Below are positions 1 through 9,252 of a stretch of DNA of 64,000 nucleotides, in pieces (position 1 is the stretch's first letter; the number at the start of each line of letters is the position of its first letter). The stretch comes from JAFDXJ01 sp038257845 (GTDB taxonomy: Bacteria > Bacteroidota > Bacteroidia > Chitinophagales > Chitinophagaceae), in the NCBI GenBank assembly GCA_038257845.1, contig JBBSQL010000003.1, positions 95,705-159,704 of the forward strand. Reading direction: 5' to 3'. A program made the position numbers and the translations under genes. A model generated the notes under the pieces. It had not been told where the DNA came from and did not search any database. It saw only the letters and a list, made by a program, of their open reading frames with translations.

Positions 1-1
1 A

Positions 2-1387
2 TTTCCACTTCGCTGGAGTGATGCATTTGTTTTTAATAATGACTACGCATCAGGAATGTCATTAAATCCATTCCAGTCTTTTTTCAGTTCGCTTGATTTT
101 AAAGTGGTCAATGATGATCCTGTTGCCACTCAAAAATATTACGCGCTGATGAGTAATTATCTCGGTGTCACAAATCCGAATGCTGCCACATTAAATTTCG
201 AACGCATTGTACAACCACCAGATTCAGGTGAAGTTGTAAAACCGAATATTGTATTAGTTATTTGTGAATCATTCAGTGCGTACAAAAGTTCTATGTATGG
301 AAATCCTTTAAACACCACGCCTTACTTTAATGAATTATGTAATACAGGAATATTTTTCGACCGCTATTTTACACCTTCTTATGGCACGGCGCGCGGCGTT
401 TGGGCTACCGTAACAGGCATCCCGGATGTGGAGATCACGAATACGTCCAGCAGGAATCCGCAGGCGGTAGATCAGCATACCATTATCAATGCATTTAAAG
501 GGTATGAAAAATATTATTTTATTGGCGGAAGCGCAAGCTGGGCAAATATCCGCGGGCTTATCACCAACAATATCAATGATGTGCATTTATACGAACAGGA
601 CGATTACAGCGCTAAAAAAATTGATGTGTGGGGTATCAGTGATAAAAATTTATTTCTTGAATCGAATAAAGTCTTAGGCAAAGTAAAACAACCATTTTTT
701 GCGGTAATTCAAACTGCGGATAATCACCGGCCATATACAATTCCGAAAGAAGACCTGGCATTATTTCAAAAGAAAAAAATTTCCAAAGACAGTTTGAAAA
801 AATATGGGTTTGAAGATGAAGATGAATACAACGCATTTCGATATACAGATTTTTGTTATAAACAATTCATGGATGCCGCACAGAAAAATCCTTATTTTAA
901 AAATACCATTTTTGTTTTCACCGGTGACCATGGCATTCGTGGCGATGCGGGAAATATGTTTCCCAAAGCCTGGACAGAACAGGGACTTACTTCAGAGCAT
1001 ACGCCATTTTTAATTTACGCGCCATTCATGCTGCAATCCGCGCGCTATTCTTATCCCGCTTCGCAGTTAGACATTTTACCAACGATTGCCGGCTTGTGTA
1101 AAATTCCATATACCAATACAAGCCTTGGCCGCGATTTATTGTCGCGTAAAGATTCCTTGCAAAATGGTTATGCATTTATTTTTGATCCGGACCTGAAACG
1201 TATCGGCGTTTTAAATGAAAAATATTATTATAGTATTGGCATCAATAATTCCAGCCCGGAACAATTTGTTAGTATGACGGATAATCAAAAATTAATTCTT
1301 TCCGATACACTTCGAAACAAATTCAGAAACATGACAAATGCTTTTTATGAAACATCGAGGTATATGATTTTGAATAATAAGAAATAG
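2..1387 (+). CDS. LTA synthase/phosphoglycerol transferase-like sulfatase family protein, 5' end outside window
   Basis: The frame is open from base 2 and the first visible residues, FPLRWSDAF, resemble the linker between the membrane part and catalytic domain of LTA-synthase-like enzymes, so the gene starts upstream and its membrane helices are missing here. The visible part is a periplasmic alkaline-phosphatase/sulfatase fold. ICESFSAY gives the first metal site, YFTPSYGTARG the usual threonine nucleophile, and FTGDHGIRGD the late metal-binding DH pair. Members transfer phosphoglycerol or phosphoethanolamine groups to lipids or glycans; the substrate here is unknown. Class is sure, substrate is not. 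Confidence 0.85.
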   Translation, partial: FPLRWSDAFVFNNDYASGMSLNPFQSFFSSLDFKVVNDDPVATQKYYALMSNYLGVTNPNAATLNFERIVQPPDSGEVVKPNIVLVICESFSAYKSSMYGNPLNTTPYFNELCNTGIFFDRYFTPSYGTARGVWATVTGIPDVEITNTSSRNPQAVDQHTIINAFKGYEKYYFIGGSASWANIRGLITNNINDVHLYEQDDYSAKKIDVWGISDKNLFLESNKVLGKVKQPFFAVIQTADNHRPYTIPKEDLALFQKKKISKDSLKKYGFEDEDEYNAFRYTDFCYKQFMDAAQKNPYFKNTIFVFTGDHGIRGDAGNMFPKAWTEQGLTSEHTPFLIYAPFMLQSARYSYPASQLDILPTIAGLCKIPYTNTSLGRDLLSRKDSLQNGYAFIFDPDLKRIGVLNEKYYYSIGINNSSPEQFVSMTDNQKLILSDTLRNKFRNMTNAFYETSRYMILNNKK

Positions 1388-1669
1388 GAAATACAAATAT
1401 TCCGAGGTACCGGTTAGTTGTTGTTCAATTCGATTCGGGATTTTATATTCTCTTTTGCCATTTTTTATAGCTCACTCTATAACTTATTCTTCCAAACTCT
1501 GTGGTTCTCCGTGCCCTCCGTGTAACAAAAAATTACACGAGTTGTTTTAATTATTGCGAAAATTTAAAATCATGGTTTATGTCTCGCGGGATTCTGCCAA
1601 CATTGAAAAGTTATTATTGCATTTTTTCCCAACTATTATCTTATATCTTTTAGTTTTCTCTGCAGAATG

Positions 1670-1704
1670 CTGACACCTCATACCTGACACTTCAAACCTC
1701 ACAC
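1670..1704. repeat. 14-nt tandem repeat, about 2.5 copies
   Basis: Units CTGACACCTCATAC and CTGACACTTCAAAC are followed by the partial unit CTCACAC. Two mismatches separate the full units. It sits just before the terminator. Confidence 0.6.
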
Positions 1705-1708
1705 AAAA

Positions 1709-1741
1709 AAAACATCGTGCATTTTAATCGCACGATGTTTT
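1709..1741. terminator. Bidirectional intrinsic terminator
   Basis: A perfect 12-bp inverted repeat, AAAACATCGTGC and GCACGATGTTTT, with a 9-nt loop. A-rich and T-rich flanks on both sides let it serve the sulfatase gene (+) and the Kelch gene (-), which converge here. Confidence 0.85.
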
Positions 1742-1766
1742 CGTTTTATTAAACGGATTTAATATT

Positions 1767-3578
1767 TTATTGAACGATAAGTTTAATTGACTGAATGCCT
1801 TTGTCAGTCACCATTTGGATAGTATAAGTACCAGCTACCAATCCGCTGGTGCTTAATGGCAGTGTATAATTTCCCTGTGCTAAATTTTTATTCAGCAATA
1901 CTTTCATTGTATTACCATTTTGATTTAAAAGCTGGATTGAAACATTTGATGCTTTAGCAATCGTGTATTTAACAGTGGTTTGATACATTGCCGGGTTTGG
2001 ATATACAGATATTGTATTCAATGCGTCTGTTTCAGCATCTTCAAAAATATCTTTTCCTTTAAAATCAACAGCAGTAAAATTCAAGCCATTATAATGGGAA
2101 TAAATAGGATCTGATGCGATACCGTTTGCAGTTACTACGATCGTGTAATCGCCTGCCGGTATTCCAGTTGGCGCTTTTACAGTAACTGTATCAGGCTGGC
2201 TACCTCTCATTACTCCTGTGCTGGTCCAGTTGTATGTACGGGCATAATAAACATTTGAGCCGGAAGAAATTCTAATAATTGGATAATTGGTATTCATTTG
2301 CCAGTCATCTCCATACGTTGCACCTTCGGAAATTCCGTTGAAGCCGGTTCCTGCCATTTTGAAAACCCTTCCATATATTCTTTTAACTTTATTGATCACT
2401 GGTTTGCCGGAAGCCAATGGTGAACCATCAGGTGTATAAATATAATACTGGTTTGAATTCTGCGTGCTGTATAATATTTGTCCGTTTGGCAAACAAAGCA
2501 TTCCAGTATAATAACATGGAACATTTAATGTAAGGCCGCCTGCAGGTGCATCCACTCTTGTAAAAGTATTTGATGTATAATCATATTCATAAAAAGAAGT
2601 GGGTGTGGGAAAATGATTACCTGAAGTGGGAACAGGTGAAGTAGCACACAGCACTTTTCCATTTACCATCATGGCTGCTGCTGCATCAGGTGTGCCCTGT
2701 GAATTTGGAAAATCAGCCGCTGCAGCCCAGGTACCGGGGGAGGAAGAACCGGATGGTGTATATATTGCATTATGGCCGGTAGATCCGATAAAAAATGCAC
2801 GGCCATCCGGTAATAATACAGCGCCACCTTGCTCTAATCCATACGGGTCATACACAGAAACAGGTACGGTTGCATCTGCTACCCACATACCCAGTGATGG
2901 AATATATCTTTCAGAATTTGTAGAATTTCTGTCAACAAATAAAATACTGCCATCAGCCAGTTTTACCCAGGCTGATTCATTGTGAATGCCAATACAGGTC
3001 GGGCCTGTAGAATAAACACTTGTCATTGGGTCCCATAATTTTGTAACACGCAGGTTACTGGTAACCAATGCCTGCAATACAGTTCCATCTTCCAGGATCT
3101 CTGAGTTGGCATCGCTTACTGTACTACCAATTGCACCATTCAAAGTCCAGGTGTCTGTAAGTGGATCATAAGTTTCTCCATAAGAACCGCCTGTGCCATA
3201 TTCACCACCGGCAACATATACACGGCCGTCTTTCAAAACCTGTGAAGAATAGTACAGGCGTGTTTTATTCATTGGCGCAATGGAAGACCAGGTACCATTG
3301 ATATAACTACCGTGACTGTCCGGTGTGAGTTTATTGTAAATGTTCCCGATGCCATCCGTGCCGCCGGAAAAACTTTTACAAATTACAGATCCGTCCGAAA
3401 GGAGCAAAGAACCGCCACCATTAGATCCTGGTGCTAAATTAGTTACAGGTGTCCAGGAGCCCTGTGAAAATGAAGTCATCGTAAATGACAGCGAAATCAA
3501 AGTGAGCAGAATTGCAGAAAAAGCAATTTTAGTGTGCCTCAGACTTTTGAAGTCAGCGAAGCGTACATGTAGTTTCAT
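1767..3578 (-). CDS. Secreted Kelch-repeat, galactose oxidase-like protein with type IX sorting tail
   Basis: 603 aa. A positively charged start and a hydrophobic run (about 20-38) ending near FSQ form a signal peptide. Residues of about 45-390 carry Kelch-type blades (for example GGSLLLSDGSVI, LKDGRVYVAGGEYG, VLLPDGRAFFIGS). Residues of about 390-500 look like the E-set domain found after galactose oxidase propellers. The last 80 residues are a Por secretion tail (ISVYPNPAMYQTTVKY ... GTYTIQMVTDKG). It is probably exported by the type IX system. I could not confirm copper ligands, so enzyme activity is unproven. It stands alone. Confidence 0.85.
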   Translation of the reverse strand: MKLHVRFADFKSLRHTKIAFSAILLTLISLSFTMTSFSQGSWTPVTNLAPGSNGGGSLLLSDGSVICKSFSGGTDGIGNIYNKLTPDSHGSYINGTWSSIAPMNKTRLYYSSQVLKDGRVYVAGGEYGTGGSYGETYDPLTDTWTLNGAIGSTVSDANSEILEDGTVLQALVTSNLRVTKLWDPMTSVYSTGPTCIGIHNESAWVKLADGSILFVDRNSTNSERYIPSLGMWVADATVPVSVYDPYGLEQGGAVLLPDGRAFFIGSTGHNAIYTPSGSSSPGTWAAAADFPNSQGTPDAAAAMMVNGKVLCATSPVPTSGNHFPTPTSFYEYDYTSNTFTRVDAPAGGLTLNVPCYYTGMLCLPNGQILYSTQNSNQYYIYTPDGSPLASGKPVINKVKRIYGRVFKMAGTGFNGISEGATYGDDWQMNTNYPIIRISSGSNVYYARTYNWTSTGVMRGSQPDTVTVKAPTGIPAGDYTIVVTANGIASDPIYSHYNGLNFTAVDFKGKDIFEDAETDALNTISVYPNPAMYQTTVKYTIAKASNVSIQLLNQNGNTMKVLLNKNLAQGNYTLPLSTSGLVAGTYTIQMVTDKGIQSIKLIVQ

Positions 3579-3754
3579 GTTGTTTGTTTTTTAATGTGAA
3601 GAAAAATAGAAAGGTAATAAAATGCTAATCTATTAATATTTTTTGTAATCTGAGACAATTTTTTTTAAAAGGCAATTATATTTATCCAATGGCAGGAAAT
3701 CCTATAAAAATAATTATTGAAAAAATGACACTTAATTTAAATTGAAAGACATCA

Positions 3755-4264
3755 TTATATCGCCGCCAACCGTTGCAAATGCATCCTTTTACCGGCATCA
3801 CCGGTATAAGTTAGTATATAATAATTCCCCTTATAAATTATAAAATTTTGTTTAAAATATAAATACTGGCCTTGTTCATTAATCCCATTATACATAATAA
3901 AATAAACATCTGTACCAAACAATTGCATGGGTTTATCTGCCATAAGCCTGCAATCTTTCAGGTACTTTTTGAATTCAATATAATTCGTTTCTGCAAAATC
4001 CCTGACTTTTAAATTTTTAGCTCCGGGCGGTGCAGGAATAATAGCAATACTCACATTTTCCTGGTATTTATCATTTGACCCTTCTTTGGGTGAAATGATC
4101 ATATAGCCATCTCTGTTTACATCCATCACTTTCCAGTCCGGCGGATATTTAATACTGGAAAAAAATTGAGGATCCACCTGCGTTTTCCATTTGCTCATAT
4201 CATTTATCTGTGTTTTCGCAGAGATGATCACAAAGAGTAATGGAATCATGAGGAGCTTTTTCAT
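3755..4264 (-). pseudogene. Secreted PsbP-like protein with apparent frameshift at the 3' end
   Basis: ATG at 4264 starts a signal peptide (MKKLLMIPLLFVIISAKTQ); an upstream ATG at 4306 is less likely. The body (FFSSIKYPPDWKVMDV ... YYILTYTGDAG) resembles small secreted proteins of the PsbP/DUF1795 kind. The end, KRMHLQRLAAI, looks wrong. Shifting frame at the four-base A run (3787-3790) gives KDAFATVGGDIMMSFNLN and a stop at 3732-3734, which is a typical end for this fold. One lost A would explain it. It could be a real mutation or a sequencing error. It lies 60 bases downstream of the methyltransferase on the same strand. Confidence 0.65.
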
Positions 4265-4324
4265 AAACAGGTATTTAGAATGACAGATTGCAGGATAAAT
4301 ATACATTTTTTTTAAAGAAAATAT

Positions 4325-5077
4325 TCAATATTTTTTTGCAATCAAAATCATACGTGGTGAATTGGGTGGGTCATATTGAGCAAGTAAATAATCGCCGAAT
4401 ATTACTTCAACACGCATCATTTGCCAGGATAGCATTTCTATAAAATCTATGCATGAAAACTTGCGAACCTTTTCCGTATAAGAATGATGAAAATTATTTT
4501 TTTCATCGTGCACATCAATCTTTTTATAAATATGGGTATTGTCCTGCCACCTGCTGATTTCAAAGTTCACATCACCGGATTTTTTAGTATCTGATGGCAC
4601 TAACTGTTTTTCGGCATAAGGCACATTTAAATAATCAATGATAAAAACACCATTCATTTTTAAACTTTGAGCAATCGCCTGCAATGCGTCATGATGTTCA
4701 TTCAGTGTATTAAAATAACCAAAGCTTGTAAAGAAATTAAAAGCATAATCAAAATGATTTTGCAAAAATGGTTTCCGCATATCATGCGAAAAAAAATGCA
4801 GGTTTTTGCTTTCCATTTTTTTTGCTTCCAAAATGGCTGTCTCCGCGATATCAATGCCCACTACATCAAAACCCATTTCTGCCAAAACCTTGCTGTAGCG
4901 GCCTTTTCCACAGGCTACATCCAGTACCAGGCTTTCGTGTTTTGGATTTAACCAACCGATTAGTCTTTGCAAAAATGCTTCCGCTTCGGCATCATTCCGC
5001 TTAGCATACAGCATATTATAATAGGGAGATTCAAACCAGGTATCAAACCACTCTTCATGTTCTATCTTATTAGCCAT
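4325..5077 (-). CDS. Class I SAM-dependent methyltransferase
   Basis: 250 aa, cytosolic. Residues of about 51-58 (LDVACGKG) are the SAM-binding glycine motif I, and VVGIDIAE about 20 residues later ends in the acidic residue that binds the ribose. HDMRKPF and FNFFTSFGYF correspond to motifs II and III. The substrate cannot be read from sequence. A -7-like element lies only seven bases before the ATG. The neighbouring mutase gene is divergent. Confidence 0.85.
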   Translation of the reverse strand: MANKIEHEEWFDTWFESPYYNMLYAKRNDAEAEAFLQRLIGWLNPKHESLVLDVACGKGRYSKVLAEMGFDVVGIDIAETAILEAKKMESKNLHFFSHDMRKPFLQNHFDYAFNFFTSFGYFNTLNEHHDALQAIAQSLKMNGVFIIDYLNVPYAEKQLVPSDTKKSGDVNFEISRWQDNTHIYKKIDVHDEKNNFHHSYTEKVRKFSCIDFIEMLSWQMMRVEVIFGDYLLAQYDPPNSPRMILIAKKY

Positions 5078-5083
5078 ATTTTA

Positions 5084-5091
5084 CAAAATTA
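5084..5091 (-). promoter_or_regulatory. Bacteroidota -7 promoter element for the methyltransferase
   Basis: Read on the minus strand it is TAATTTTG, a full match to TAnnTTTG. It ends seven bases before the ATG at 5077, so the transcript would have almost no leader. Confidence 0.45.
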
Positions 5092-5149
5092 TTTTTAAAT
5101 CTTTATAAGTTCATAAAATCATCGCATAGATTAAGTAGAATTTTTGAGT

Positions 5150-5157
5150 TAATTTTG
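5150..5157 (+). promoter_or_regulatory. Bacteroidota -7 promoter element for the phosphohexomutase
   Basis: TAATTTTG matches TAnnTTTG exactly and lies 21 bases before the ATG at 5179. No clear -33 element was found. Confidence 0.55.
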
Positions 5158-5178
5158 CACTCCTGTAAAAAATACACC

Positions 5179-6561
5179 ATGGCATTGATTAAAAGCATTT
5201 CGGGCATAAGAGGTACGATTGGAGGCGTTCCGGGTAAAAGTCTGAGCCCGATAGATGTGGTGAAATTTGTTGCAGCCTATAGTAGTTTTATTCTTGAAAA
5301 AGATTTGTCCAATAAAAAAATTGTTATCGGTCGTGATGGTCGGATTAGTGGCGAAATGATGCAGGTTTTTGCAATGAATACATTATTGGCAATGGGACTT
5401 GATGTACTTGATGCAGGTCTCAGTACGACGCCGACAATTGAAATGGCTGTGATATCCAACAAAGCAGCAGGTGGTATCATCTTGTCTGCCAGTCACAATC
5501 CCAAAGAATGGAATGCTTTAAAATTTTTCAATGAAAAGGGTGAATTTTTAAGCGCTGCGGATGGTGAAAAAATTTTAGAATTAGCCCATAAAAATGAATT
5601 TCATTTTGCATCAGTGGAAGCAGCAGGAAAACATACTCTTATTCATGATGCGCTCAAAAATCATATTGATGCAATTATAAATCACCCATTGGTGGATGTT
5701 GAAAAAATTAAAAATAGTGATTTTAAAATTGTTGTGGATGCCATTAACAGTACAGGTGCCATCGCAGTACCGGCATTGCTGGATGCACTCCAGGTAAAAG
5801 ATTACACGGTGCTCAATGCAGAGATCAATGGCAAATTTGCACATAATCCTGAACCACTTCCCCAACATTTGCAGGGGCTTTCAAGCGAGGTGAAAAAAAA
5901 GCATGCGCATCTTGGCATTGCTGTTGACCCGGATGTGGACAGGCTTTGCTTTGTATGTGAAGATGGAACCATGTTTGGCGAAGAATACACTTTAGTGGCT
6001 GTTGCAGATTATGTATTGAAACATACAAAAGGGAATACAGTCAGCAATTTATCATCTACGCGGGCATTGCGTGATATCACTGAAAAACACGGCGGCACTT
6101 ATTATGCCAGCGCCGTTGGTGAAGTGAACGTAGTAAATAAAATGAAAGAAGTGCATGCAGTTATTGGTGGAGAAGGGAATGGGGGTATCATCGTGCCTGA
6201 ATTGCATTATGGACGCGATGCATTAATTGGTATTGCATTATTTCTTTCGCATTTGGCAGCATCCGGGAAAGGGGCATCAAAACTTCGTGCGCAGTACCCA
6301 AATTATTTTATCAGTAAAAATAAAATTGAATTAAATGATGGTGTTGACACGGCGAAAATTTTTGAATCGTTAAAAATAAAATATAAAAAGCAACCCTTAG
6401 ATACCATTGACGGGTTAAAAATATTTTTTGAAAATGATTGGGTGCACTTGCGAACCAGCAATACAGAACCTATTATCCGTATTTACGCGGAAAGCAGTTT
6501 TGAGACGACTGCCAATAATATAGCCAACCGTATTCAACAGGATATACGGGAATGTATGTAA
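5179..6561 (+). CDS. glmM: Phosphoglucosamine mutase / phosphomannomutase family
   Basis: 460 aa from the ATG at 5179 (MALIKSISGIRGT); an upstream TTG at 5155 lies inside the promoter and is not used. Domain order is that of alpha-D-phosphohexomutases: ISGIRG substrate loop, active-site serine in SASHNPKEWNALKF, metal loop DPDVDRLCF, sugar-binding GGEGNGGI, and phosphate-binding RTSNTEPIIRIY near the end. It probably makes glucosamine-1-phosphate for cell-wall precursors, but phosphomannomutase cannot be excluded. The family is certain and the symbol is tentative. Confidence 0.85.
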   Translation: MALIKSISGIRGTIGGVPGKSLSPIDVVKFVAAYSSFILEKDLSNKKIVIGRDGRISGEMMQVFAMNTLLAMGLDVLDAGLSTTPTIEMAVISNKAAGGIILSASHNPKEWNALKFFNEKGEFLSAADGEKILELAHKNEFHFASVEAAGKHTLIHDALKNHIDAIINHPLVDVEKIKNSDFKIVVDAINSTGAIAVPALLDALQVKDYTVLNAEINGKFAHNPEPLPQHLQGLSSEVKKKHAHLGIAVDPDVDRLCFVCEDGTMFGEEYTLVAVADYVLKHTKGNTVSNLSSTRALRDITEKHGGTYYASAVGEVNVVNKMKEVHAVIGGEGNGGIIVPELHYGRDALIGIALFLSHLAASGKGASKLRAQYPNYFISKNKIELNDGVDTAKIFESLKIKYKKQPLDTIDGLKIFFENDWVHLRTSNTEPIIRIYAESSFETTANNIANRIQQDIRECM

Positions 6562-6582
6562 AATGCTTTCTTCATTTTATAG

Positions 6583-6590
6583 TAATTTTG
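6583..6590 (+). promoter_or_regulatory. -7 promoter element for cysteine desulfurase
   Basis: TAATTTTG, an exact TAnnTTTG match, 40 bases before the ATG at 6631 and just behind the stop of the mutase gene. It suggests the desulfurase has its own transcript. Confidence 0.55.
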
Positions 6591-6630
6591 CAGAAGTAAT
6601 ATTTAATACCCCGCAATAAAAGTTTTTTTT

Positions 6631-7758
6631 ATGGAAAGAATTTATTTTGATAATGCCGCAACAACCGCATTAGACCCTGCTGTTTTAGACAGTATGATGC
6701 CCTATTTAACCACACATTTTGGCAACCCATCCTCCATTTATAGTTATGGCCGCGAAACCCGCATGGCAGTAGAGATGGCGCGTAAACAAACCGCAAAAAT
6801 CCTGAATACTTCACCGGGCAGTATATTTTTTACAAGCGGCGGTACAGAAAGTATCAATACAATTTTAAAAGCGGCGGTACGCGATCTCGGGTGTACACAT
6901 ATTATTAGTTCGCCGATAGAACATCATGCTACCATGCACACCCTGGAATTCATGGCAGAAAACTGGAAAACAAATGTAGAATATGTAAAACTTTTGCCAG
7001 ATGGCCATCTTGATTTGGAAGACCTGGAAAATTTATTAAAAAATAGCAAGGAGAAAACACTTGTAGCGCTCATGCACGCCAATAATGAAATTGGCAATAT
7101 GCTTGACCTGCATGTTGTTGGAAATCTTTGCAGGAAATATGATGCATTATTTTTCAGTGATACAGTACAAACAGTTGGCCATTTCCCATTTGATTTAAAA
7201 AATACACCGGTGGATTTTATTACTGCAGCAGGACATAAATTTCATGGTCCAAAAGGTGTAGGTATGATGTATGTAAATGAAAATTTGAAAATAAAACCAT
7301 TGATCAGTGGTGGTGCCCAGGAACGTGCTATGCGCGCTGGTACGGAAAATATTTATGGTATTGTTGGTTTTGCAAAAGCATTGGACATGGCCACAAAAAA
7401 TTATGAACATGATAAAGCATATATCAGCGGTGTACGTAATTATATGATGGAGCAATTGAAAAATAATTTTACTAATATTTCATTTAACGGTGATCCAACC
7501 GGAAGAAGTTTATATACCGTGCTGAATGTAAATTTCCCCAAAACAGCAAAAACAGAAATGATATTGATGAACCTGGATATGCAACACATTTGCGCAAGTG
7601 GTGGAAGTGCATGTTCCAGTGGTGCGGAAGCAGGTAGCCATGTGATTCATGCATTAAACCCTGACCCAAATATGGTGGCTGTTCGTTTTTCTTTTTGCAA
7701 ACATAATAGCCGCGAAGAAGTGGACGCTGTTATCAATGTACTGAAAGAAATTTTATAA
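6631..7758 (+). CDS. Cysteine desulfurase (IscS/NifS class)
   Basis: 375 aa, close to the usual family length. It takes sulfur from cysteine for Fe-S clusters and thiolated cofactors, using PLP. FDNAATTALDP opens the fold, SGGTESIN binds the cofactor phosphate, HANNEIGNM is the mid motif, Lys203 in AAGHKFHGPKG forms the Schiff base, and Cys328 in GGSACSSGAE is the catalytic thiol on its mobile loop. No scaffold or sulfur-acceptor gene lies next to it, so IscS cannot be told from other desulfurases. Confidence 0.93.
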   Translation: MERIYFDNAATTALDPAVLDSMMPYLTTHFGNPSSIYSYGRETRMAVEMARKQTAKILNTSPGSIFFTSGGTESINTILKAAVRDLGCTHIISSPIEHHATMHTLEFMAENWKTNVEYVKLLPDGHLDLEDLENLLKNSKEKTLVALMHANNEIGNMLDLHVVGNLCRKYDALFFSDTVQTVGHFPFDLKNTPVDFITAAGHKFHGPKGVGMMYVNENLKIKPLISGGAQERAMRAGTENIYGIVGFAKALDMATKNYEHDKAYISGVRNYMMEQLKNNFTNISFNGDPTGRSLYTVLNVNFPKTAKTEMILMNLDMQHICASGGSACSSGAEAGSHVIHALNPDPNMVAVRFSFCKHNSREEVDAVINVLKEIL

Positions 7759-7838
7759 AATTTTCGGGTTTTTTTACTTTTCCCGACTAATTAAAAATCT
7801 ATCTTGCCGGGTATAATATTAATCAAAATATTTTTTCC

Positions 7839-8477
7839 ATGCCAGAATGGTTTACTTCAGATTATCAACGCCTGGCTTTATCCCTGATCATTGGTGCTTT
7901 AATTGGTGCGGAAAGGGAATACAGATCCAAATCTGCCGGGCTACGCACAATGGTGTTGGTATGCGTAGGTTCCTGCCTTTTTACAATTTTATCCATGCGC
8001 ATTGGTGCAGGTACAAATACCGACCGCATAGCCTCCAATATTATTACCGGCATAGGTTTTCTTGGAGCTGGTGTTATTTTTAAAGAAACGAACAGGGTTA
8101 CCGGAATTACTACTGCTACCACAATTTGGATGTCAGCTGCACTTGGAATGGCGGCGGGCAGTGGTTATTTTCAAATTGCGTGGATCACTACGGGAATAAT
8201 TTTACTTGTCCTTATTGGCTTAGCCTATGTACAACGCTGGATTGAATATGCAAACCAGATGCGGGATTATAAAATTGTTTGCTTGTATAATAAAGAAACA
8301 CTGGGACGTTATGAAGCTTTATTCACTGACAATAAATTAAAAGCCATCCGCGGAAAACACACCAAAGAAGCCAATAAAATTACGGGCAATTGGCTGGTAC
8401 AGGGCTCACAAAGAAATCATGAGAAAGTCATAAACGTCTTACTCAAAGATGATAGTATTTTGGAATTTGATTTTTAG
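7839..8477 (+). CDS. MgtC/SapB family membrane protein
   Basis: 212 aa. The N-terminal 140 residues hold four or five membrane segments with the family signatures GALIGAEREYRSKSAGLRT, GIGFLGAGVIFK and VTGITTATTIWMSAALG. A soluble C-terminal domain of about 70 residues follows. MgtC homologues affect Mg2+ homeostasis and, in pathogens, the ATP synthase; the role here is not known. It follows the desulfurase by 80 bases and converges with the lipocalin-like gene. Confidence 0.9.
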   Translation: MPEWFTSDYQRLALSLIIGALIGAEREYRSKSAGLRTMVLVCVGSCLFTILSMRIGAGTNTDRIASNIITGIGFLGAGVIFKETNRVTGITTATTIWMSAALGMAAGSGYFQIAWITTGIILLVLIGLAYVQRWIEYANQMRDYKIVCLYNKETLGRYEALFTDNKLKAIRGKHTKEANKITGNWLVQGSQRNHEKVINVLLKDDSILEFDF

Positions 8478-8523
8478 AAATTTTTTTTTAAAAGCAAATA
8501 AATCTGCGACACTTACTTTCAGT

Positions 8524-9090
8524 TTATTTCATTTTCAGCCACTTCAATCTTAAATTTCTGTCAAGGCAACTTAATATTAATGTATCTCCATTAAAGGAAA
8601 ATGCCCTGCGTACACTGGTATTCCAGTTGCCTGGAATCGAAGCGGAGATACGGTTATGCTGAACAATATCGGCTGTATCATCAATAGTATAATTGGCCAT
8701 ATACACATAGTCTGAAGAAAATTCTCCCAAAGCATCTTTCAAAGATGGCAGTGCCATAGTGTCCATTCTTGCAGTTACTTTTTCAGGTATGATGGCTTCC
8801 ATTTCATTCAGCCATGGATAATCTTTAAAACCTTTTTTCGTGATTTGAACAGCCATGTGTCCGGCACCATCATATAAAATATACCCTGTTCCATCTTTTG
8901 CCCAGTTATCCTGCTGCCAGTTTCCAATGGAGTCCATATTTTGTACAATAATCAACTGGTACATACCATTTAATAATGCGCGGCGATCCGCATTGGGCGC
9001 GGTATTGCAGGCATTTATTACTATGAAAGCTATAAAAATAAAAATCAAAGAAATTTTACTTTTTATAGACTTATTTGATTTGAAGTTCAT
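8524..9090 (-). CDS. Lipocalin-like lipoprotein
   Basis: 188 aa. Signal peptide with lipobox INAC and lipid-modified Cys28, so it is anchored in an envelope membrane. The rest fits the small lipocalin-like domain: ALLNGMYQLI near the start, GTGYILYDGAGHMAVQI in the middle, and a closing strand DTLILSCLDRNLRLKWLKM. The ligand is unknown. It converges with the MgtC-like gene and diverges from the gene at 9253. Confidence 0.7.
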   Translation of the reverse strand: MNFKSNKSIKSKISLIFIFIAFIVINACNTAPNADRRALLNGMYQLIIVQNMDSIGNWQQDNWAKDGTGYILYDGAGHMAVQITKKGFKDYPWLNEMEAIIPEKVTARMDTMALPSLKDALGEFSSDYVYMANYTIDDTADIVQHNRISASIPGNWNTSVRRAFSFNGDTLILSCLDRNLRLKWLKMK

Positions 9091-9219
9091 ACTGATTTTT
9101 TTTGGTTGCGTTTTTGAAAATATTTCGATTGTAAAATAATTAGGAAATATGATTTATCAAAAAGAAAATACTTTTTTGAGTGTGCTTAAATCTTTTTCCT
9201 ATAAATATTTGAATACCTA

Positions 9220-9227
9220 TACATTTG
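9220..9227 (+). promoter_or_regulatory. -7 promoter element for the secreted protein at 9253
   Basis: TACATTTG, an exact TAnnTTTG match, 25 bases before the ATG. Confidence 0.55.
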
Positions 9228-9252
9228 CGCCTTTAACATTTAAATAACCTTT

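Larger units (their letters stand above)
1388..1766. other. Intergenic region between convergent genes
   Basis: I find no gene in these 379 bases. The stretch around 1500-1535 has three imperfect copies of CTCYGTG, and 1670-1704 holds two and a half copies of a 14-nt unit beginning CTGACAC. These are low-complexity intergenic repeats with no clear function. A strong terminator hairpin closes the region at 1709-1741. Confidence 0.6.
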
